A DNA stretch of 9,237 bases from Rhodobiaceae bacterium (GCA_009885515.1 VFKO01000365.1:1-9237); one strand, 5' to 3'. Positions 1 to 6,032 are shown, counted from the stretch's first letter. A program made the numbers and translations. Notes: a model not told the origin generated them from the letters alone.

Positions 1-509
1 AACAAACGCCCCGTTACGCGATGGGTTTTCTCCCACGAGTATTCGCTGGACATGGTCCATGGGGTGCGCACACCGCCAAACCAGTTAGAGCGCGTCTTAC
101 CAAGATAATTTCCCAAACCAGCGATCAAAACGCAAAGCCCCGGGATCAGGGCGTTGGCCATATCGACAGGCTGGCCCAAGACTCCCAGCGTTATCAGGAC
201 ATGGAGGTAGGCCAGCAGCAGGCCGATCAGAATCGTGGCGGCGTTCCAGAACTTGCCGCTTGACTCCAGGTTTACGCGACGCGGATCGAAGCGCGGAAGC
301 GTCCACATCATCCCGGTCACGGCCAATGCAACCAAGGGAAACACCAGTAACGCTTCCTCTTTGGACCTGAGGCGGTCGGCATGACCAGCGATGTCCCAGT
401 GTAAGGCGATGCGCGCGCCATCGGGAATTTGGTTCCAGGCCCAGGCCGATAAGCCCGCCATGCCTGCAATCAGCACTCCATTTACGATCAGCATCGGACG
501 ATAGTTCAT
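1..509 (-). CDS. SdpI-like integral membrane protein (DUF1648/SdpI family), 3' end cut by window edge
   Basis: The first 169 residues are visible; the C-terminus lies beyond the left edge. The product is a multi-pass membrane protein. An N-terminal hydrophobic segment (about 5-25) is followed by a DUF1648-like stretch with the motif IALHWDIAGHADR (34-46), then hydrophobic segments at about 53-70, 90-112 and 117-134. The SdpI-family signature TRSNWFGGVRTPWT (139-152), with SWEKTHR after it, supports the family call. In Bacillus subtilis SdpI gives immunity to the SdpC toxin and sequesters the repressor SdpR at the membrane. In proteobacteria the role of these homologues is mostly unknown, so immunity is only an inference here. 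The ATG lies 4 bp after the stop of the ArsR-family gene, and AAGGAG (minus strand, 520-525) gives a good ribosome site. The two genes are therefore one operon. No toxin gene is visible in the window. Confidence 0.88.
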   Translation of the reverse strand, partial: MNYRPMLIVNGVLIAGMAGLSAWAWNQIPDGARIALHWDIAGHADRLRSKEEALLVFPLVALAVTGMMWTLPRFDPRRVNLESSGKFWNAATILIGLLLAYLHVLITLGVLGQPVDMANALIPGLCVLIAGLGNYLGKTRSNWFGGVRTPWTMSSEYSWEKTHRVTGRL

Positions 510-513
510 TCGA

Positions 514-786
514 TTAGCGCTCCTTCCCTTTGTTGCCGGCCAGAGCCATGAAGGCCCCCAGCGCTTCTTCCATGACGGACATATTCAGATGGTACATGAT
601 CGTGGTGCCCTGGCGTTGCGTGGTGACCAGGTCGGCGTTCTTCAGAACGGTGAAGTGGCCCGAGAGCGTGGGTTTGGCGATCGGAAAATGCTCCGCGATA
701 TCACCCGCACACATGGCGCGCTTGCGCAGCAGTTTCAAAATGTCCCTGCGCACGGGGTGGGCGAGAGCTTCGAATACCTTGTTCAT
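514..786 (-). CDS. ArsR-family transcriptional repressor, SdpR-like
   Basis: This 90-residue winged-helix repressor starts MNKVFEALAHPVRRDILKLL, the usual opening of SdpR/ArsR proteins. The helix-turn-helix spans roughly 26-47 (AGDIAEHFPIAKPTLSGHF) and the beta-wing about 52-67. There is no CVC metal-binding motif on the recognition helix. This fits the SdpR-like autorepressor branch rather than a metal sensor; Cys26 is the only cysteine. The gene is followed after 4 bp by the SdpI-like membrane protein, the same gene order as sdpR-sdpI in Bacillus. It is preceded by a promoter and dyad that reach up to its start codon, so autorepression is likely. No Shine-Dalgarno sequence precedes the ATG, and the predicted transcription start falls at or within a few bases of it. 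The start is supported by the alignment of the N-terminus with the family. The signal sensed is unknown. Confidence 0.9.
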   Translation of the reverse strand: MNKVFEALAHPVRRDILKLLRKRAMCAGDIAEHFPIAKPTLSGHFTVLKNADLVTTQRQGTTIMYHLNMSVMEEALGAFMALAGNKGKER

Positions 787-814
787 ATTTCGTTATTTAG
801 GCAATTACCGAAAT
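787..814. promoter_or_regulatory. Probable ArsR/SdpR operator: 28-bp imperfect dyad
   Basis: An inverted repeat centred between 800 and 801 has perfect outer arms ATTTCG (787-792) and CGAAAT (809-814), and 10 of 14 positions match overall. It covers the predicted -10 box and abuts the start codon of the ArsR-family gene. Its size and AT-rich character suit a dimeric winged-helix repressor. That the neighbouring repressor binds here is an inference from position. Confidence 0.6.
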
Positions 815-822
815 ATTGTCAA
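794..822 (-). promoter_or_regulatory. Promoter of the ArsR/SdpI operon
   Basis: On the minus strand a perfect -35 box TTGACA (817-822) is followed by a 17-nt spacer and TAAATA (794-799) as a weaker -10 box. Transcription would start near 786-788, at or just before the ATG whose first base is 786. This predicts a leaderless or nearly leaderless mRNA. Confidence 0.6.
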
Positions 823-906
823 GAGGGGGGCTCTTTAACCGCGTCAGGAAATCCTCTATGGAACAACAGGCCCGACCCCCGTCACTTCGAGGAGCATTGA
901 CCCTTT

Positions 907-1548
907 ATGTTTGAGATATTCCTTGCCTCGCTTGTGACGTTCTTCGTGGTGATTGACCCGCCGGGTGTGACGCCGATGTTTGCGTCTCTGACCCAGGACA
1001 TGCCACCGGCGTGGCGGCGACGCATGGCGTGGAAGAGCATTGCGGTGGCGACTTTCATCCTGTCCGGATTTGCCTTTGGCGGTGAGTGGGTTCTGGACAA
1101 GCTGCATGTCAGCCTGGATGCATTTCGTATTGCCGGTGGATTGCTGCTGTTCCTGATCGCGCTCGACATGCTGTTCGAGACGCGGACGCGGCGGCGCGAG
1201 GCGCGTAACGAGAAAGTACTGGAGGAGCGCCGCTCCCATCCCGGCGAGCACGAGGATATTTCCGTGTTTCCTCTGGCCATCCCGTTGATCGCGGGGCCGG
1301 GCTCGATTGCCTCGGTGATGCTGCTGTTCGCACAGCACGGGGCGTGGGCGGCACGGGGTGCTATCCTTGCCGGGATTGCGGTCAATCTGGCGTTGACGCT
1401 GGCTGTGTTTCTGCTGGCTTCGCGCATGAGCCACCTGATGAGCGCTACGCTTGCCGCGATTGTGACGAAAGTATTCGGGATCCTCCTCGCGGCACTGGCG
1501 GCCCAGTTCACCATCGACGGGATCAAAAGTGCGTTTGGGCTGGGGTGA
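907..1548 (+). CDS. MarC-family (UPF0056) integral membrane protein
   Basis: The 213-residue product has about six hydrophobic segments, at roughly 1-16, 42-60, 72-90, 119-142, 147-171 and 180-203, which is the normal MarC-family size and topology. Family landmarks are FFVVIDPPGVTPMF (12-25), the AGGLLLFLIALDM segment (76-88), FPLAIPLIAGPGS (121-133) and LLAALAAQF near the end (193-201). The charged loop at about 91-117 is probably cytoplasmic. MarC was named for the multiple-antibiotic-resistance locus but was later shown not to cause that resistance. The family's biochemical role is unknown, and no substrate should be assumed. GAGGAG (889-894) lies 12 nt before the ATG, a little far. An in-frame stop at 898-900 rules out a longer protein. 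The gene is transcribed divergently from the ArsR-family repressor, and I see only a weak promoter candidate (TTTAAC at 834-839, TATGGA at 857-862). Confidence 0.9.
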   Translation: MFEIFLASLVTFFVVIDPPGVTPMFASLTQDMPPAWRRRMAWKSIAVATFILSGFAFGGEWVLDKLHVSLDAFRIAGGLLLFLIALDMLFETRTRRREARNEKVLEERRSHPGEHEDISVFPLAIPLIAGPGSIASVMLLFAQHGAWAARGAILAGIAVNLALTLAVFLLASRMSHLMSATLAAIVTKVFGILLAALAAQFTIDGIKSAFGLG

Positions 1549-1567
1549 TGTTGGGGCGGGTAGGCCC

Positions 1568-1596
1568 TTGACATACGACAACTGGCGCTTTATGAG
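1568..1596 (+). promoter_or_regulatory. Promoter of the NTF2-like/TetR operon
   Basis: A perfect -35 box TTGACA (1568-1573) is followed by a 17-nt spacer and TATGAG (1591-1596), four of six matches to the -10 consensus. The expected transcription start is near 1603, leaving a leader of about 37 nt before the ATG at 1640. Confidence 0.65.
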
Positions 1597-1612
1597 ACAT
1601 TTGCCTCATTAA
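1589..1612. promoter_or_regulatory. Probable TetR-family operator: 24-bp dyad over the -10 box
   Basis: An inverted repeat centred between 1600 and 1601 has arms containing ATGAG (1592-1596) and CTCAT (1605-1609), with 9 of 12 positions symmetric. It overlaps the -10 box and the expected transcription start, the usual place for a repressor site. The TetR-family gene two genes down the same transcript is the natural candidate to bind it. This is an inference from position. Confidence 0.55.
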
Positions 1613-1639
1613 GAGGTTTCTGTTTTATTGGAGAGCGCG

Positions 1640-2068
1640 ATGAGAACGAGCCGGGGAGAGATGGACAAGGCCATCAACGATCATTTCGGTTTTGAAGCCG
1701 CTGACAATCTTGATGGCGTGATGGCAAGCCTTGCAGACGAGGTCGAGCACGAAGTGGTGCCCTCCCCGGCTGGCGTGCAGCACGAAAAGGCGCAAGTGCG
1801 TGATTATTACGCAATGCTGTTCGCGTCGGTGAAGGGGGAAGGCGTGACGCCGCTCAAGCGCTATTACGGCGAAGATTTTGTTGTCGACGAGACGATGTGG
1901 CACGGCCAGATTTCGGATGGGCGCGCGTTCCTGTGCGACGGCAAGAGTGGGAAGGTGAGCTTCCGTTTGTTGCACATCTTCGAGTTCAAAAACGGCAAGA
2001 TTGCGCGAGAGCAAGCGTGGTGTGATCTTGCCGCGATTCAACGCCAGCTTGGCGTGAAGCTGAGCTGA
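1640..2068 (+). CDS. NTF2/SnoaL-like fold protein
   Basis: This is a 142-residue cytoplasmic protein with no signal peptide. The shape is that of the cone-like NTF2/SnoaL fold: N-terminal helices (about 5-30), a central stretch with the short motif FVVDETMWHG (about 83-92), and the characteristic final beta-strands LLHIFEFKNGKIAREQAWCD (about 112-131). Members include small hydrolases, isomerases, cyclases and ligand-binding proteins, so the reaction cannot be named. I chose the ATG at 1640 because GGAG (1630-1633) precedes it at good spacing. A TTG at 1628 would add four residues but would overlap the ribosome site. The gene is first in an operon whose second gene, 4 bp downstream, is a TetR-family regulator. 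The substrate or product of this protein may be linked to that regulator's ligand. Confidence 0.8.
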   Translation: MRTSRGEMDKAINDHFGFEAADNLDGVMASLADEVEHEVVPSPAGVQHEKAQVRDYYAMLFASVKGEGVTPLKRYYGEDFVVDETMWHGQISDGRAFLCDGKSGKVSFRLLHIFEFKNGKIAREQAWCDLAAIQRQLGVKLS

Positions 2069-2072
2069 CCGG

Positions 2073-2711
2073 ATGACCGCACCGCACGACCCTCGTGCCA
2101 ACCAGAAGCAACGCACGCGCGCGGCCATTGTCGAAGCGGCGGCGCGGCTGTTGGCTGGCGGCGTCGAGCCCACCGTCGCTACTGCAGCGGAAGCGGCAAA
2201 GGTGTCGCGCGCCACGGCCTATCGCTATTTTCCAACGCCCGAAGCCTTGCACATCGAGATTGCGGGCGTCACACCTGCCTATGCGCCGGTGGAAGTGTTG
2301 ATCCGGGCGCTCGCGGGTGAAGACAGCGAAGCGCGCTTGCTGGCCTTCGTTGGAAAGTTCAATGCGATCACTTTCGCCGAAGAAGCGCGAATGCGCATGG
2401 CGTTGAAAGTCTATCTTGATACGTGGTTCGCATCTCGCGGCGACGAAGCGAAAGCACCTGCGATTCGCGAAGGGCGACGCATGCGCTGGCTTGATCGCGT
2501 GCTCGAGCCTGCGCGCCGGGGCATGACCAAGCCGCGATGGCGGCGGCTGCAGGCCGCGCTGGCGCTGACGGGCGGCACCGAGGTCATGGTCATCATGAAA
2601 GATGTTTGCCGGATGGACGACGCCGAAGCGCAGGAGGTGTTGCTGTGGGCAGCGCAGACGCTTTTGCGTGCGGGACTTGCAGACGCGGCGGCCAAGAACG
2701 CGCGGCGATAG
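2073..2711 (+). CDS. TetR-family transcriptional regulator
   Basis: The product has 212 residues, a normal TetR length. The N-terminal DNA-binding domain contains RAAIVEAAARLLAGG (16-30) and the helix-turn-helix TVATAAEAAKVSRATAYRYF (34-53), with the usual aromatic Y-x-Y-F ending. The remainder is the variable helical ligand-binding and dimerisation domain, from which no ligand can be read. The ATG lies 4 bp after the stop of the NTF2-like gene and has only a poor Shine-Dalgarno match, so translation is probably coupled to the upstream gene. The dyad over the operon promoter (1589-1612) suggests that it represses its own operon. The gene converges on the serine hydrolase gene, with 67 bp between the stop codons. 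I see no convincing terminator in that gap, only a 4-bp GGCC stem. Confidence 0.9.
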   Translation: MTAPHDPRANQKQRTRAAIVEAAARLLAGGVEPTVATAAEAAKVSRATAYRYFPTPEALHIEIAGVTPAYAPVEVLIRALAGEDSEARLLAFVGKFNAITFAEEARMRMALKVYLDTWFASRGDEAKAPAIREGRRMRWLDRVLEPARRGMTKPRWRRLQAALALTGGTEVMVIMKDVCRMDDAEAQEVLLWAAQTLLRAGLADAAAKNARR

Positions 2712-2778
2712 ATCAAGTGACGGGATCTCGGCCGGTCAGGCCTCGGCGGTCTGGTTCGTTGCCGCTTCGCCCCGCACT

Positions 2779-4017
2779 TTAATCTTCGATCGCCGCGTAA
2801 ACGAGGCTTTTCAGTTGGCCGCGGAAGTTGAAGGTGGCTGAAGGCATCAGTTGGGTCATGAAGACAACGGCGAGGTCTTCTTTCGCATCGATCCAGAAGA
2901 TGGTCGAGAAGGCGCCACCCCAATACCAGTCGCTGCTCACGATGCTGCCCGAGGTGACAGCGTTGAGTGTGGTGGCGAAGCCAAGGCCGAAGCCGACGCC
3001 TTCGTTCGCGGTTTCGGAAAAGCCGCCGATCGCCATTTGCGTGAGGTCTTGGTTGCCCTTGAGGTGATTGCGGCGCATCAGTTCGATCGTGCGCGGCCCG
3101 AGCACGCGCGCCCCGTCAAGTTCGCCGCCGCGCCGCAGCATGTCGCAAAAGCGAAGATAGTCGGCCGTCGTGCTGACCAATCCACCGCCGCCGGAACAGA
3201 ATTTCGGCGGGTTCAAATAGGCGCTCTTTTCGGGGTCTTCCAAGAGTTGGAGGTTTTTGCCGGCGTCGCGGCGGTAGTTGGCGGCGAAGCGGTCGAGCTT
3301 TTCGGACGTCATGGTGAAGGCCGTGTCATCCATCTTCAGCGGTTCGAAGATTTCTTCGGCGAAGAATTTGTCGAGCGGTTTTCCGGAGATGATTTCGACG
3401 AGCGCGCCGCAGACATCGGTTGAATAGGAGTAGAGCCAGCGCTCGCCCGGCTGATAGCGCAGCGGCACGCGCGAAAGTTTCTGCAGAAAGCTGTCGCGGG
3501 TCTCGCCGTCGATGCCCTTCAGCGCCTGCTGGGCATAAGCCTTGCCCACCGGGTGCTGATCGGCGGGCATGCCCAACCCTTCAAGCTGCGCGCCGTAGGT
3601 TAGCCCGCCGGTATGGCACAACATGTCGCGCATGCTCAGCGGGCGGTTGGGAGGCTCGGTTACCATACTGTCTCCTTCGCCCGAGACCCAGACACGATGA
3701 TCGCGCCATGAAGGGATGAAGCGGTGGACGGGGTCGTTCAATTGGAAGTGGCCGCGCTCGTACAAGGTCATCAGGGCGACGGAGGTGATGGGCTTGGTCA
3801 TTGAGGCGATGCGGAAGATCGTATCGTCGCGCATCGGCTTGGCGCGCTCGCGGTCCATCTGGCCCAGCGATTTGAAGTAGGCATCGTGGCCACGTCGCGA
3901 GACTGCAACCTGGCACCCGGCGATCTTGCCGCTGTCGATGTAAGCTCGATGGAGGTGATCGGCGATGCGCTCGAGCCGGCCGGGCGCGAAGCCTGCGCGG
4001 GTGGCGGATTGATTCAT
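2779..4017 (-). CDS. Serine hydrolase of the beta-lactamase class C / EstB-type (family VIII) esterase fold
   Basis: The 412-residue product has the serine beta-lactamase-like fold. The catalytic SxxK is S72-M-T-K75 within IFRIASMTKPITSVALM. The second catalytic motif is the Tyr at 196 (WLYSYSTDVCG, 194-204), matching the YSxxxDVxG form of EstB-type esterases. The third motif is W366-G-G-A, which replaces the KTG of true class C beta-lactamases. GGGGLVSTTADYLRF (277-291) is also typical. The likely activity is hydrolysis of short-chain or otherwise unknown esters. Without the KTG triad, beta-lactam resistance should not be inferred. There is no obvious signal peptide, so the enzyme is probably cytoplasmic. 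Translation starts at the ATG at 4017, preceded by GGGAG at good spacing. The gene stands alone, 301 bp downstream of the thiolase operon on the same strand, with its own candidate promoter. Confidence 0.9.
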   Translation of the reverse strand: MNQSATRAGFAPGRLERIADHLHRAYIDSGKIAGCQVAVSRRGHDAYFKSLGQMDRERAKPMRDDTIFRIASMTKPITSVALMTLYERGHFQLNDPVHRFIPSWRDHRVWVSGEGDSMVTEPPNRPLSMRDMLCHTGGLTYGAQLEGLGMPADQHPVGKAYAQQALKGIDGETRDSFLQKLSRVPLRYQPGERWLYSYSTDVCGALVEIISGKPLDKFFAEEIFEPLKMDDTAFTMTSEKLDRFAANYRRDAGKNLQLLEDPEKSAYLNPPKFCSGGGGLVSTTADYLRFCDMLRRGGELDGARVLGPRTIELMRRNHLKGNQDLTQMAIGGFSETANEGVGFGLGFATTLNAVTSGSIVSSDWYWGGAFSTIFWIDAKEDLAVVFMTQLMPSATFNFRGQLKSLVYAAIED

Positions 4018-4041
4018 GGCGTTCTCCCTAGTGTTGCGGTG

Positions 4042-4070
4042 AGCCTAGCGGAGATTGCCGGGGGGGGCAA
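4042..4070 (-). promoter_or_regulatory. Candidate promoter of the serine hydrolase gene
   Basis: On the minus strand TTGCCC (4065-4070) is followed by a 17-nt spacer and TAGGCT (4042-4047). CGCTAGGC resembles the GCTANA type of -10 element known from Caulobacter-like alphaproteobacteria. The spacer contains most of a run of eight C on this strand. The match is moderate and based on eye inspection only. Confidence 0.35.
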
Positions 4071-4113
4071 ACAGCGGCGGCGTCTCTGTCTGTGGCTACA
4101 TGGAAAGAGTTTC

Positions 4114-4146
4114 ACGCGAAAACGCGAACAGAAAAAAAGACGCGAA
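4114..4146. repeat. Short ACGCGAA repeat cluster
   Basis: The heptamer ACGCGAA occurs three times in direct orientation, at 4114-4120, 4122-4128 and 4140-4146, preceded by GTTTC and separated by a run of seven A. It resembles the intergenic GTTTCACGC-AAG-ACGC-AAG type of repeat I recall from various proteobacterial genomes. That similarity is from memory and was not tested. Confidence 0.45.
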
Positions 4147-4222
4147 GCAGCAAAATCGGAGGGTTCAAGGCGCGGGACAGTTTTCAGGTATTCTCGTGGC
4201 CCAGTTTAGTTAGCGACTTCTC

Positions 4223-4266
4223 GAGAGGGCTTTCGTTTGGCATAAACGAAACGCAACATCCCTCTC
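4223..4266. terminator. Nested inverted repeat, possible terminator or operator
   Basis: An outer stem GAGAGGG (4223-4229) and CCCTCTC (4260-4266) encloses a perfect inner stem TTTCGTTT (4231-4238) and AAACGAAA (4244-4251) with a 5-nt loop. Neither strand has a U-run after the stem, so an intrinsic terminator is not clear-cut. It lies about 50 bp after the lipoprotein stop and may end or stabilise that transcript. The inner 21 bp could equally be a protein-binding dyad. Confidence 0.4.
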
Positions 4267-4279
4267 TAACCAAGCCGGG

Positions 4280-4310
4280 CGGAGTGCTTGGTACCAGCTT
4301 GACCACTCCG
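4280..4310 (-). terminator. Hairpin just downstream of the lipoprotein gene
   Basis: The 7-bp stem CGGAGTG (4280-4286) and CACTCCG (4304-4310) encloses a 17-nt loop containing the palindrome TGGTACCA. It begins 8 bp after the stop codon of the minus-strand lipoprotein gene, where a transcript end would be expected, but no U-run follows. Confidence 0.35.
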
Positions 4311-4318
4311 TGACTGCG

Positions 4319-4819
4319 TCAGTTACCGGGCGGTTTGGCGTTGGGTCTGGTGAGCATACGCTTGATCCACCAGATACCGCTGTCGCTGCGAAGCCAGGTG
4401 GCTTCGAAGCGGCCGGCGACACTGACGATCTTGCCGTTGGGAAGCTTGGCGGTCTGATTGAAGTCGCCGGTGTGCACGACGGCCGGGCCATTGTAAGAAA
4501 TGTAGGAGGTGGTCATTTCGATCGATTGCACCTGAACGCCGCCAGTGTTTGCCAAGGCCTGGCGGATGGCATCGCGGCCCACAAGCGGGCCGCTTTGCCG
4601 TTCCCAGACACCATCGGGCGCATACATTTCAGAAACAGCCTGCGCGTCCATCGCCAAAACAAGCGAACGGTAACGCTGAAGGGCGCTTTCGACCTGGCGC
4701 TCGGTTTCCGGGCCGTAAGCGACAGGCGTTTCGACTTTGGGCGGGCGCAGAAAAACCTGCTCGCAGGCGGCGAGTGGCAGCAACAAGGCGGCGACGAGGA
4801 AAAAACGAAAGCCCGTCAT
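4319..4819 (-). CDS. NTF2/SnoaL-like (DUF4440/SgcJ-type) lipoprotein
   Basis: The 166-residue precursor has a clear lipoprotein signal: a hydrophobic stretch FFLVAALLLPLAAC with lipobox L16-A-A-C19. Glu follows the cysteine, not the Asp of the inner-membrane retention rule, so outer-membrane attachment facing the periplasm is likely. After a proline-containing linker (about 20-36) comes an NTF2-like domain. It has a long helix with VESALQRYRSLVLAMDAQAV (43-62), MYAPDGVWER (65-74), GRDAIRQAL (81-89), then beta-strands ending RFEATWLRSDSGIWWIKRML (137-156). Related domains occur as DUF4440/SgcJ-like proteins of mostly unknown function, and no catalytic residues can be assigned. The ATG shares one base with the TAA stop of the thiolase gene (TAATG), so it is translated from the thiolase transcript by coupling. 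A surface lipoprotein tied to a cytoplasmic thiolase is an unusual pairing. Confidence 0.82.
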   Translation of the reverse strand: MTGFRFFLVAALLLPLAACEQVFLRPPKVETPVAYGPETERQVESALQRYRSLVLAMDAQAVSEMYAPDGVWERQSGPLVGRDAIRQALANTGGVQVQSIEMTTSYISYNGPAVVHTGDFNQTAKLPNGKIVSVAGRFEATWLRSDSGIWWIKRMLTRPNAKPPGN

Positions 4820-6003
4820 TAGTGGACAACCTCAAACAATCCCGCCGCGCCCATACCGCCGCCAATGCACATCGTCACGACGATGTTCTTGGCCTTGCGC
4901 CGGCGCCCCTCAAGCAAGGCGTGGCCAACGAGTCTGGCGCCCGTCATGCCGAAGGGATGGCCGATCGAAATGGAGCCACCGTTGACGTTCAGCTTTTCGT
5001 GGGGTACGTCGAGGCGATCCATGCAGTAGAGTACCTGGCTGGCGAAGGCTTCATTCAGTTCCCACAGGTCTATGTCGTTGACCTTGAGGCCGGCGCGTTG
5101 CAACAGGCGAGGCACGGCGAAGACGGGGCCGATACCCATTTCATCGGGCTCGCAACCGGCGACGGCGAAGCCCTTGAAAATGCCGAGCGGTTTGAGATTT
5201 CGCTTGGTGGCCTCTTTGGACTCCATCACCACGCAGGCCGAGGCGCCATCCGACAACTGGCTGGCGTTGCCGGCGGTCACAAACTTGTCGCCGCCTTTGA
5301 TGGGCTTGAGGCCGGCGAGCGCTTCGTAGGTCGTGTCGGCGCGGTTGCACTCGTCTTTCGTGACCGTATAGGGGACGTTTTTTGTCTCGCCGGTTTCCTT
5401 GCTTGTCGTCGTCATGATGGTCTCCATGGGGACGATTTCGTCGGCGAATTTTCCGGATTGCTGGGCGGCGGCGGTGCGCTTCTGGCTTTCGTGGGAAAAG
5501 CGGTCCTGGCGTTCGCGGGTGATGTTGTAGCGGGCGGCGACAATGTCGGCGGTGTCGATCATCGGCATCCAGAGCGCCGGATAGGACTGCATCAATTTGT
5601 CTTCGGTGATGCGGTTGACGTTGAGATTGGCCTGGACGAGGGAAATCGACTCGACTCCGGCCCCAATGGCGATGGGGACACCTTCGTTGATGATGCGCCC
5701 GGCCGCGACAGCAATCGCTTGCAGACCAGAGGAACAGAAGCGGTTGATGGTGGTGCCCGAGGTGGTGACGGGGCAGCCGGCCCAGATCGCGGCAAGCCGT
5801 CCGATGTTCTGGCCGGTGGCGCCTTCCGGCAAGCCGCAGCCCATGATAACGTCTTCGACTTCGCCCGGTTCGATCCCGGCGCGCTGGATCGCGTGCTTGA
5901 CGGCGTGGCCGGCCATCGCCGCGCCATGCGTGTTGTTGAAGCCGCCGCGAAACGACTTTGCCAGTCCGGTTCGCGCCGTCGATACGATCACTGCTTCGCG
6001 CAT
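4819..6003 (-). CDS. Thiolase family acetyl-CoA C-acyltransferase
   Basis: The 394-residue length is standard for the family. The nucleophile is Cys90 in TTINRFCSSGLQAI (84-97). The other catalytic elements are NEAFA (317-321), His349 in GGSISIGHPFGMTGAR (342-357) and Cys379 in CIGGGMGAAG (379-388). These are intact, so the enzyme should be active. Thiolases either cleave 3-oxoacyl-CoA in beta-oxidation or condense two acetyl-CoA. The sequence alone does not separate FadA-like degradative enzymes from PhaA-like biosynthetic ones, although the overall look is degradative. The protein is cytoplasmic with no signal. GGGAG (6011-6015 on the minus strand) supports the ATG at 6003. No 3-hydroxyacyl-CoA dehydrogenase partner is adjacent. 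Instead it is coupled to an NTF2-like lipoprotein and divergent from a haloalkane dehalogenase. Confidence 0.93.
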   Translation of the reverse strand: MREAVIVSTARTGLAKSFRGGFNNTHGAAMAGHAVKHAIQRAGIEPGEVEDVIMGCGLPEGATGQNIGRLAAIWAGCPVTTSGTTINRFCSSGLQAIAVAAGRIINEGVPIAIGAGVESISLVQANLNVNRITEDKLMQSYPALWMPMIDTADIVAARYNITRERQDRFSHESQKRTAAAQQSGKFADEIVPMETIMTTTSKETGETKNVPYTVTKDECNRADTTYEALAGLKPIKGGDKFVTAGNASQLSDGASACVVMESKEATKRNLKPLGIFKGFAVAGCEPDEMGIGPVFAVPRLLQRAGLKVNDIDLWELNEAFASQVLYCMDRLDVPHEKLNVNGGSISIGHPFGMTGARLVGHALLEGRRRKAKNIVVTMCIGGGMGAAGLFEVVH

Positions 6004-6032
6004 GAAAAGTCTCCCAGAGATTTTGAAACAAT

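Larger units (their letters stand above)
4018..4318. other. 301-bp intergenic region with promoter, short repeat cluster and two hairpins
   Basis: No coding signal is convincing on either strand here. Reading from the hydrolase side, the region holds its ribosome site and candidate promoter (4042-4070), a run of eight G (4060-4067), an AT-richer ACGCGAA repeat cluster (4114-4146), a large nested hairpin (4223-4266) and a smaller hairpin (4280-4310) just after the stop codon of the lipoprotein gene. Confidence 0.7.

Noticed and set aside
821..835. AAGAG/CTCTT hairpin with a five-G loop upstream of the ArsR promoter
   Set aside because: It is a short 5-bp stem with no run of T suitable for termination and no gene ending nearby. 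It is probably chance.
856..1581. Long minus-strand open frames opposite the MarC-family gene
   Set aside because: Their translations are Arg/His/Gln- or Ala/Arg/Ser-rich with no fold, while the plus strand encodes a complete MarC-family protein.
2712..2778. GGCC-GGTCA-GGCC stem between the convergent TetR and hydrolase genes
   Set aside because: The 4-bp self-complementary stem is too weak to call a terminator and no U-run follows.
2779..4017. Antibiotic resistance beta-lactamase
   Set aside because: The KTG motif is replaced by WGGA and the Tyr motif is of EstB type, so an esterase-like serine hydrolase is the better call.
4280..4310. 7-bp stem resembling a tRNA acceptor or D-arm
   Set aside because: The enclosed length is only 31 bp, and no anticodon or TPsiC arm can be drawn around it, so it is not a tRNA.
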